A program made the translations under genes and the position numbers. A stretch of DNA of 32,009 bases, from assembly GCA_026396385.1 (NCBI GenBank), contig JAPLWV010000027.1, positions 1-32,009 of the forward strand. The letters run 5' to 3'. Positions 22,436-28,585 of this stretch are shown one piece after another (position 1 is the stretch's first letter; the number at the start of each line of letters is the position of its first letter). Source of the DNA: Microcaldota archaeon (GTDB lineage: Archaea > Micrarchaeota > Micrarchaeia > Burarchaeales > Fermentimicrarchaeaceae). Below the pieces are notes generated by a model that saw only the letters and a program-made list of their open reading frames with translations, was not told the origin of the DNA and did not search any database.

Positions 22436-23157
22436 ATTATCGAAGTGAGTATTAAAATCAGGAGAATGCCAAGCGCCATGCATAGGTTCATTTTCCAAGG
22501 CTCATGCTTGTGTGTTTCTGGCAGCAGGTTAGCAGCCCCAAGGTATATGAACTCCCCTGCAAATGCTGCCAGTATCAAAGCGAGAATTACCTGGCTTATG
22601 CTAACTAGTGATGCGAATAATACACCAAGGACAGGAGCTATCGCATCCATAAGTAAAAACAATTTTGCATTTTTAACAGGATGCCTATTCTTTAGCATTA
22701 ATGTGACTGTATTCGCCCCATCAGTAAAATCATGGAATATAACCGCAAAAGCCACTATCAAACCAATTGAAGCATTAACCTGGTACGCTGTCCCTATCGC
22801 AACCCCGTCCAAGAAGCTGTGTATGACCAAACCACCTGCCCCTACGGGGCCCATAATGTGTCCATGTTCCCTTCCTTCGTCTTCATGGTAATGGTGAGTC
22901 AAGAAGTATTTTTCTAAAAAGCTATAAAAGAAAAAAGATGCTACAACAGTTATCATAACATATCTTACTGGTAAAGCGATTGATTCTGAGATCTCCAAAC
23001 TCTCCGGCAGCATATCAAAGAAAGATACAGCAATCAAGCTTCCTGAAGCAAATGCGAAAAAGTAAGGTAAAACATTTCTAAACTTTAAGGTGACTGCACC
23101 TCCTACCAGCGTTGACAGGAATGTCACCAAGGCTATGCCTATTACGGTAGGATCCAT
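22432..23157 (-). CDS. ZIP family metal transporter
   Basis: A 241-residue ZIP transporter for zinc or another divalent metal, with about eight membrane helices. The metal-path motifs are VIHSFLDGVAIGTAYQ in helix 4 and VIFHDFTDGANTVTLML in helix 5. The cytosolic loop between helices 3 and 4 is histidine-rich (HHYHEDEGREHGH), as usual for the family. ATG 23157 is the clear start. The gene overlaps the convergent nre gene by four bases, CTAG, which gives both stop codons. The second helix-5 motif has D in place of the more common E, so metal preference cannot be stated. Confidence 0.92.
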   Translation of the reverse strand: MDPTVIGIALVTFLSTLVGGAVTLKFRNVLPYFFAFASGSLIAVSFFDMLPESLEISESIALPVRYVMITVVASFFFYSFLEKYFLTHHYHEDEGREHGHIMGPVGAGGLVIHSFLDGVAIGTAYQVNASIGLIVAFAVIFHDFTDGANTVTLMLKNRHPVKNAKLFLLMDAIAPVLGVLFASLVSISQVILALILAAFAGEFIYLGAANLLPETHKHEPWKMNLCMALGILLILILTSII

Positions 23158-23259
23158 AAATTTACCCTTTTATCACTAAGATTTTGATAAACAAAGATTA
23201 ATAATTTTGACATTGATGGGGAATCAATCCAATTTCGGATGCCAGGTATTTCATGAAAG

Positions 23260-24522
23260 TCATCCCCTCCTGCGCTTGCTCTCCTCCCTTTTGAATATAA
23301 GTTCGACAAAAGCCAGGACCGCAAAGACGTAGACGAATCCCAGAAGCACATCCACCGCGTAGTGCTCGCCAAGATACACAAGAGAGAAAGCGGTTGCTAT
23401 CGGGTAAAGGAACACTAGCCATCCTTTCTTCCCCCACAGCTTCACCGAGAAAATTGAAATCAACAGGGGGAATGCCGCATGCAGGGAGGGCACAGCAGCC
23501 ACCTCGTTCGCGTTTATCCAGTAGTAGAGGCTTGGCAGTATCACCAGGCTGAGAGTTTTTGATATTTCGTAGTAAACCTTCTTTACTCCATCCGCATACC
23601 CCACCAGACTAGCCAGCCATGGCGGTGCAGCCGGATAGAGCAGGAAAGTCACAAGTCCCGCATAGGCGAGAAGCAGGAATGCAGCAGAATATTTTTTGTA
23701 CAACTCCCTGTCCCTGAACCAGATGTAGGATGCAAAAAAGAATGGCAGCGGTATGTGCACGCAGTAAGTTATGATCGCAATGATGTCAAGCAGTGAAACC
23801 TGCCCTTCCCTGTAGAACTGCTGCTGGAGATAAACGGAAGGTATGCCCCCAAACAGCTTTCTCTCCCATTCAACCGGTTCCTTGTAGTGCACATTTCTCG
23901 TTATCGCAACAGCAGAGCTGCCATTCATCTCCTTTCTATCAGGCGAGTAGGCAGTGATGTTATACACCCCGACCTCGCTAAAAACCTTAGCCGAATACGC
24001 CTCTTTTATGGGATAACTCCCTTTCCCATCGCTGAGGCCTACGCCGAAAATCTCCGTTGTAAGCGGCCCCCCTCCAACTTTTGTTATAAGAATGCTTGCC
24101 TGTCTGATGCTGCTGTCGTTTGTCATAAGTTTTATCTCGACAGCATCCCCAACATTAAGCATCCGCGGAGTGACATTTACTTCAAAACCATTCATGCTCT
24201 GCCCGGATGACCAGTAGTCGGTTATAACATTCTGCTCACCTGCGATAATGACTCCCCTCATTGCCTCATAGGCAAAGAACAGTATCACCAGAGGAGCTAA
24301 ATCCCTCAGGAATCCAACCCCTTTCCCAACAAATACTGCATAAGTCAAAACAAGAAAAAGTATCTGTTCGGGTGTGGGAATCGGTATCTTGCCGAGAATT
24401 AGCGGGATGCCGAAAAGAAGAAACGTGTAGACGATTAGAGAGCCCTTCACTATATACTCAACTATACCTGTGCTCCTGCTCTGCTTGAGGAAATCTGAGA
24501 TTGCTCTCCCCAAGTTTTTCAT
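23260..24522 (-). CDS. PAP2-family (Aur1/inositolphosphotransferase-like) membrane enzyme with an inserted external domain
   Basis: A 420-residue membrane protein. Helices 1-3 (about 25-95) are followed by a soluble segment (about 110-215) with alternating beta-like strands (VTPRMLNVGDAVEIKLM, VGVYNITAYSPD) resembling an Ig-like ectodomain. Helices then resume from about 240. The catalytic PAP2 motifs are LLYPAAPPW, VPSLHAAFP (H in SLHA) and YLGEHYAVDVLLG (H near the end), the arrangement of the Aur1/inositolphosphotransferase branch (PAP2_3). It probably transfers or removes a phospho-headgroup on a lipid at the outer face. A TATA box TTTTAAAA at 24543-24550 gives a leaderless start at ATG 24522. 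The inserted domain is not usual for the family. Confidence 0.82.
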   Translation of the reverse strand: MKNLGRAISDFLKQSRSTGIVEYIVKGSLIVYTFLLFGIPLILGKIPIPTPEQILFLVLTYAVFVGKGVGFLRDLAPLVILFFAYEAMRGVIIAGEQNVITDYWSSGQSMNGFEVNVTPRMLNVGDAVEIKLMTNDSSIRQASILITKVGGGPLTTEIFGVGLSDGKGSYPIKEAYSAKVFSEVGVYNITAYSPDRKEMNGSSAVAITRNVHYKEPVEWERKLFGGIPSVYLQQQFYREGQVSLLDIIAIITYCVHIPLPFFFASYIWFRDRELYKKYSAAFLLLAYAGLVTFLLYPAAPPWLASLVGYADGVKKVYYEISKTLSLVILPSLYYWINANEVAAVPSLHAAFPLLISIFSVKLWGKKGWLVFLYPIATAFSLVYLGEHYAVDVLLGFVYVFAVLAFVELIFKREESKRRRG

Positions 24523-24582
24523 GCATGAATTTTACCTCATGGTTTTAAAATAGATACTAGAATCTGCGAATTAACAAAAGAG

Positions 24583-24654
24583 CGCCCTGGCCGGGATTCG
24601 AACCCGGGTCGCAGGCTTGACAAGCCTGAATGCTAACCACTACACTACCAAGGC
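24583..24654 (-). tRNA. tRNA-Asp (GTC)
   Basis: The 72-base sequence folds as a full cloverleaf. The acceptor stem is GCCTTGG/CCAGGGC with one G-U pair, the anticodon stem is CAGGC/GCCTG around loop TTGTCAA (anticodon GTC), and the T arm is CCGGG-TTCGAAT-CCCGG. The discriminator is G, as expected for Asp. CCA is not encoded. No intron is present. A TATA box (minus TTTAAATA, 24681-24688) predicts transcription about three bases before the tRNA. Confidence 0.95.
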
Positions 24655-24656
24655 AT

Positions 24657-24691
24657 GCGGATATCTTTTTGAAAAACAAACTATTTAAACC
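24657..24691 (-). promoter_or_regulatory. tRNA-Asp promoter
   Basis: GGTTTAAATAG at 24681-24691 is the TATA element. Between it and the tRNA lies AAAAAGATATCCGC (24657-24670), nearly identical to the sequence in the same place before tRNA-Tyr, so it probably helps set the start site. Confidence 0.55.
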
Positions 24692-24720
24692 ATTATCGAA
24701 TATGTCGACAATAACCGAAA

Positions 24721-24822
24721 TCCCGCCAGGGTGATTTGAACACCCAACCATCCGGTTTCTGCTGGAAAAAGCCAGCAATGCAGACTACAGCCGGATGCTC
24801 TACCAAATTGAGCTATGGCGGG
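24721..24822 (-). tRNA. tRNA-Tyr (GTA) with a 28-base intron
   Basis: The 102-base gene gives a 74-base mature tRNA. The acceptor stem is CCCGCCA/TGGCGGG with the C1-G72 pair that marks archaeal tRNA-Tyr, and the discriminator is A. The anticodon stem TCCGG/CCGGA surrounds CTGTAG, the intron, then A, giving loop CTGTAGA and anticodon GTA. The intron (24757-24784) sits after position 37, the usual archaeal site, and contains its own hairpin (TGCTGG/CCAGCA), consistent with a bulge-helix-bulge substrate of the splicing endonuclease. The T arm is GGGTG-TTCAAAT-CACCC. CCA is not encoded. Confidence 0.95.
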
Positions 24823-24823
24823 A

Positions 24824-24860
24824 GCGCATATCTTTTTTCACATTCATGCATTTAAAAGTA
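24824..24860 (-). promoter_or_regulatory. tRNA-Tyr promoter
   Basis: CTTTTAAA (minus strand, 24851-24858) is the TATA element, predicting a start about five bases before the tRNA. AAAAAGATATGCGC (24824-24837) matches the element before tRNA-Asp at 13 of 14 bases. Confidence 0.55.
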
Positions 24861-24920
24861 TTGGGTACTAAGCAAGAAGTGTTTGAGATCCTATTGAATC
24901 TTTTTGCAAGTTCCTGCAAC

Positions 24921-25274
24921 TTACTTTTCTGTCTTATCACTCAAGCATGTTCTGTTAAACCCCTTTGACGCTTCTCTTGCTCTTATTACCTCTTTTATCG
25001 ATTCTCTTCGTGGTTCCCCTTTGTATCAAAAGCAATGAACTAGCTTGTACCATAATCTATCTAAAAGTACCTTTCCTTCTCGTCTGTATCTTAAATAATT
25101 CTTTCCACTTTGCCTTATAGATGCGATAACTTTCTGTGGTTCTATATACCCAACTAACTTTACAAAATGATATTTTACCAATTTTTTTGTAAAACTTTTA
25201 AATGCTTTAAAATTGCCCAAATTCTTAGACGGCAATAATCACAAAACTGCCCCTACCAGTTTCAAGCAGTTCAT
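24921..25274 (-). pseudogene. Decayed reading frame interrupted by two in-frame TGA codons
   Basis: This is the main content of the 525-base gap between tRNA-Tyr and the glycosyltransferase. One minus-strand frame runs from ATG 25274 to TAA at 24921-24923, about 117 codons, broken only by TGA at 25239-25241 and at 25026-25028. The central 69-codon piece is basic (SIRQSGKNYLRYRREGK) and the piece after the second TGA still looks protein-like (EPRRESIKEVIRAREASKG). I do not recognise the family. TGA is used as a normal stop by many genes in the window (for example ubiX and ubiD), so it is read as a stop here. The region is AT-rich. It may be the remnant of a transferred gene, or partly a chance frame. 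Confidence 0.35.
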
Positions 25275-25347
25275 TTTATAAATCTTTGTTTACATAGTTT
25301 AATTGGAACTTAGTAGATACTTTAGGAGTGATGTAAGAGGTGAACTT

Positions 25348-26484
25348 GTGCGTATAGCAATGCTAGGGTGGGAGTTCCCCCCCTTCAAAAGCGGAGGACT
25401 AGGAGTCCATTGCTATGAGTTGACACACGCACTGGCAAACAGAGGAATAGAAGTGGACTTCTACATGCCTAGAACCGAGTTTGAGATGAAGGGAACCACT
25501 CCGAGACTTATCCAAGTAATGCCTGTGCACTTCGGCCCTTACACTGCTAGAGAGACATACGGCGCTGATTTCATGAGTAGAGTTATGCAGTACAACCTGA
25601 AATGTGCGGAGGAAGTTGAGAAGAACAACAGGGAGAGAGAATATGACCTCATACACAATCACGACTGGCTCACCATGAGGGCGGGCATACTCGCAAAACA
25701 GAAAATAAAGAAACCGCATGTAGCCACAGTTCACTCTACCGAATATGATCGCTCTGCCATGGGTGCAAACCAACAGATCCTCGATATCGAAAGAGCCGGC
25801 ATGCATGCAGCTGATAGGGTGATAACTGTCAGCCAAATGATGAAGAAACAGCTAGTGGGTAAATTCGGGATGGACTGCAGCAAGATAAGAGTTATCTACA
25901 ACGGAGTCGACCCAGAGAAGTTCAAGAAGAAATGGGAAGTCAAGAAATATTCGAAAGAGAAGGTAGTGCTGTTCCTAGGCAGAATGGCAGAGCAGAAAGG
26001 GCCTGTGCAATTCCTGCAGACTGCCCAGAAAGTTCTCTCTGCGATGAAAAATGTTAATTTCGTCATGGCAGGTGGGGGCGACATGCTCCCCTACCTCATA
26101 AACTACTCCATTCAACTTGGCATAAGCGACAATGTGACCTTCCTTGGTTATCTTCCCGAGAGCCAGCTCAAGGAAGCATACGCTAAAAGTGATGTGTACG
26201 TACTTCCAAGCGTCTCAGAGCCATTTGGGATAACCGCTCTTGAGGCAATGGCAAGCGGTACTCCAATAATTCTATCAAAAACATCCGGCGTGAGCGAGAT
26301 AACTCCTCACTGCCTGAAGGTTGATTTCTGGGATGTAAACAGGATGGCGGAGGACATCATAGCATTGCTGAAATACAGAGTGCTCAACCACACAATGGGG
26401 ATATATGAAGTAGAGGATGCGAGGAAGTTCAGCTGGGGAAGGGCAGCTGATGAGACGATAGGTGTTTACAGGGAGTTGGTCTGA
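25348..26484 (+). CDS. Glycosyltransferase of the GT4/GT5 (glycogen synthase-like) type
   Basis: A 378-residue GT-B fold enzyme. The N-terminal MLGWEFPPFKSGGLGVHCYELTHAL carries the glycine-rich KSGGLG loop that binds the nucleotide-sugar phosphate. The domain linker and C-terminal half include VLFLGRMAEQKGP and VLPSVSEPFGITALEAMASGTP, with the E-x7-E pair of GT4/GT5 enzymes (E291, E299). GTG 25348 is preferred over TTG 25303 because AAGAGGTGA lies five bases upstream and similarity begins there. Its stop overlaps the ATG of a GH57 gene, so the enzyme most likely works in alpha-glucan (glycogen-type) metabolism. The sugar donor cannot be read from the sequence. Confidence 0.87.
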   Translation: MRIAMLGWEFPPFKSGGLGVHCYELTHALANRGIEVDFYMPRTEFEMKGTTPRLIQVMPVHFGPYTARETYGADFMSRVMQYNLKCAEEVEKNNREREYDLIHNHDWLTMRAGILAKQKIKKPHVATVHSTEYDRSAMGANQQILDIERAGMHAADRVITVSQMMKKQLVGKFGMDCSKIRVIYNGVDPEKFKKKWEVKKYSKEKVVLFLGRMAEQKGPVQFLQTAQKVLSAMKNVNFVMAGGGDMLPYLINYSIQLGISDNVTFLGYLPESQLKEAYAKSDVYVLPSVSEPFGITALEAMASGTPIILSKTSGVSEITPHCLKVDFWDVNRMAEDIIALLKYRVLNHTMGIYEVEDARKFSWGRAADETIGVYRELV

Positions 26485-27692
26485 TGCCGTCGATATGCTT
26501 CTACTTCCAAGTCCACCAGCCTTTGAGAATGAGGCGCTTCTCTATTTTTGAGGATAACAGCGGAGACCCCTATAATCTATACTTCAACGAGAAACTAAAC
26601 CGAGAGGTATTCGAGAAAGTTGCAAGGAAATGTTATCTCCCGGCAAACTCCATCATGCTGGATTTGATAAACAGATTCGACGGAAGATTCAGGATATCAT
26701 ACAGTCTCACAGGAGTATTCCTGGACCAGTGCAGCGAGTTCAACCCAAAGGTGCTGGATTCGTTTGAGGACCTGGCGAAGACCGGATGCGTTGATTTCCT
26801 GGATGAGACATACTACCATTCCCTATGCAGCCTTTTCAAAGACAAGACGGAATTCAAGGAGCAGGTTGAGCTGCACAGGAAAGCTCTTAATTCCCTTTTC
26901 AAATGCAAGCCGGTTGTTTTCAGAAACACTGAGGCTCTCTTCACAAACGACATAGCGAAACTTGTTGAGGATATGGGGTATAAGGGCATGGTGACGGAGG
27001 GTTTTGAGAGAATTCTTGGCTGGAGGAGCCCAGACTACTTATACCGGGTAAAGGGATGCAGTTCAATAAAGGCATTCCTCAGAAACTACAGGTTAAGCGA
27101 TGATGTTGCATACAGATTCTCAGCCCGCTGGTGGAGCGAGTATCCTCTGACTGCTGAAAAATATGCTTCATGGCTCAACAAATCCGAGGGTCCTCTTGTA
27201 AACATATTCATGGATTACGAGACCTTTGGCGAACACCAGTGGGAGGACACCGGCATATTTGAATTCCTGAAGAAAATACCGGAGGAGATATTGAAATATC
27301 CGAACCTTAACTTCAAAACTCCAAGCGAACTTGTCGGAATTGAACCCGTAGGAGAGGTAGATGTGCCGACTCCGCTCTCCTGGGCGGATATGGAAAGAGA
27401 TGCATCGGCGTGGCTTGGTAATGATATGCAGAGAGTTTGCTTCAGAATGCTGGAAGGGCTTGAGCCCATGGTGATGGAAGCAAAGGACGAGAAACTTACC
27501 AGGATATGGAGGCTGCTGCAGAACAGCGACCATCTATACTATCTTTGCACCAAATCATGGGCAGACGGGGATGTGCACAAGTACTTCTCCCCGTTTGATA
27601 CACCCTACGATGGTTTTATCAATTTCATGAATGTGCTTCAGGATGTTAAGTGTAAGCTGAAGGAGAAGTTGAATATTCCTAAGAGGAGGTGA
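26484..27692 (+). CDS. GH57 family alpha-amylase/glucanotransferase
   Basis: A 402-residue glycoside hydrolase of family 57. The conserved start CFYFQVHQPLRM contains the HQP motif, FRNTEALF holds the catalytic nucleophile glutamate (E150), and FMDYETFGEHQW holds the general acid aspartate (D244). The barrel is followed by a helical C-terminal region. Family members hydrolyse or rearrange alpha-1,4 glucans. Translational coupling to the glycosyltransferase (TGATG overlap) suggests the two build and trim one intracellular polymer; no signal peptide is seen, so it should act in the cytosol. GGAGGTGA at its very end is the ribosome site for the next gene. Confidence 0.93.
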   Translation: MPSICFYFQVHQPLRMRRFSIFEDNSGDPYNLYFNEKLNREVFEKVARKCYLPANSIMLDLINRFDGRFRISYSLTGVFLDQCSEFNPKVLDSFEDLAKTGCVDFLDETYYHSLCSLFKDKTEFKEQVELHRKALNSLFKCKPVVFRNTEALFTNDIAKLVEDMGYKGMVTEGFERILGWRSPDYLYRVKGCSSIKAFLRNYRLSDDVAYRFSARWWSEYPLTAEKYASWLNKSEGPLVNIFMDYETFGEHQWEDTGIFEFLKKIPEEILKYPNLNFKTPSELVGIEPVGEVDVPTPLSWADMERDASAWLGNDMQRVCFRMLEGLEPMVMEAKDEKLTRIWRLLQNSDHLYYLCTKSWADGDVHKYFSPFDTPYDGFINFMNVLQDVKCKLKEKLNIPKRR

Positions 27693-27697
27693 GAGGG

Positions 27698-27982
27698 ATG
27701 GCTAGATATAAGGCAAAGAATTACTCAAACAAGCCCTGTCCGCCAGGCGGTGAGTTTGTGTTCAAGATGCCGGATGGCAGGGAAGTGGGTAAAGCCAAGA
27801 GTGTGGCTGACTTCGTGAGGATGGTGAAGATAGCTCCGCTCACGTCACTGCTCTACCACGCGAACGGCGGGCACTTTGCTCCCTGGCTTGAAATGATGGG
27901 GGAGAAGGAGCTTGCTGATGAAATAAAAGATGCGAAGGGCAACGATGAGTCAGTGAGGAAGAAGCTCGTGCAGGCGTTCTGA
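27698..27982 (+). CDS. DUF5752-like small protein of the alpha-glucan operon
   Basis: A 94-residue soluble protein. GEFVFKMPDGREVGKAKSVADFVRM, then SLLYHANGGHFAPWLEMMGEKELADEI, follow the pattern of DUF5752 proteins (an FxLxDG strand, a helix, an H-x-x-x-G-x-F-x-x-W-L segment and a leucine-rich helix), which often accompany GH57 genes in archaea. Its biochemical role is unknown. ATG 27698 has a near-perfect ribosome site GGAGGTGA six bases upstream. The gene ends one base before the stop of the convergent VTT gene. Confidence 0.68.
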   Translation: MARYKAKNYSNKPCPPGGEFVFKMPDGREVGKAKSVADFVRMVKIAPLTSLLYHANGGHFAPWLEMMGEKELADEIKDAKGNDESVRKKLVQAF

Positions 27983-28528
27983 TTACCCTACAATGGAGTG
28001 TCCTAGGTATGCCAGCACAACACACTTCAGTATATTGCCTGCAAGGCATGCAAACAGAAATTTCCATACAGGATATTCCAATACGCCAGCAGCAATCCCC
28101 GCAACATCAAAGAACGGGTTGGGGAGAGCTGCGAGTATGAAGATTGTTAGAAAGCCATTCCTGCTCATCCATCTTTTTACATTTTTATACATTCCCTTCC
28201 TGTTCTCTTCAATTGCTACTCTGCCACCGCAGCCTACAAAGTAACCGCTGAGCTCGCCCAGCGCACTTCCCATACCGCCTACAATCCCAACATTGAGAGG
28301 GTTTAGAGACATGCCGGCAACGGGAATTCCAATAAGCCCAGGAACAGGCAGCAGAACGGAGGCACTTGATAAAAACATAAGGAGAAAAATGCCGGCATAA
28401 CCAAGCGTATGCAGCCTTTTCATTATGAATTGCATTGGGTTTGCTATGTAGATAAACGCTATCAGAATTATGGCAAGCAGGAGGGCAAACAGCTCCCACC
28501 TGAAAATGTTTTTCTCAGTTCTCCTCAC
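27983..28528 (-). CDS. VTT-domain (DedA/SNARE-associated) membrane protein
   Basis: A 181-residue membrane protein with five to six helices. The VTT/DedA core is visible: LLPVPGLIGIPVAGMSLNP, GSALGELSGYFVGCGG (the GxxxGxxxGY-type re-entrant motif), and FLTIFILAALPNPFFDVAGIAAG, ending in a last helix with GNILKCVVLAYLGH. Members of this superfamily move or scramble lipids, including polyprenyl-phosphate carriers, in bacteria. The archaeal function is not established. The GTG start lies on the transcription start predicted by the shared TATA box at 28549-28558, so the mRNA is probably leaderless. Confidence 0.85.
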   Translation of the reverse strand: MRRTEKNIFRWELFALLLAIILIAFIYIANPMQFIMKRLHTLGYAGIFLLMFLSSASVLLPVPGLIGIPVAGMSLNPLNVGIVGGMGSALGELSGYFVGCGGRVAIEENRKGMYKNVKRWMSRNGFLTIFILAALPNPFFDVAGIAAGVLEYPVWKFLFACLAGNILKCVVLAYLGHSIVG

Positions 28529-28545
28529 AGTATCACTAACAAATA

Positions 28546-28559
28546 CTATTTATATAAGC
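28546..28559. promoter_or_regulatory. TATA box shared by VTT and AAA ATPase genes
   Basis: CTATTTATATAAGC contains TTTATATA for the right-hand gene (start near 28580, six bases before ATG 28586) and CTTATATA for the left-hand gene (start near GTG 28528). Confidence 0.6.
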
Positions 28560-28585
28560 ATTATTAATTACTATTACTAGATCGC

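Noticed and set aside
24921-25274. Selenoprotein reading of the TGA-interrupted frame
   Set aside because: No SECIS-like structure or homologue could be recognised, and TGA is an ordinary stop throughout the window; kept only as a decayed frame.
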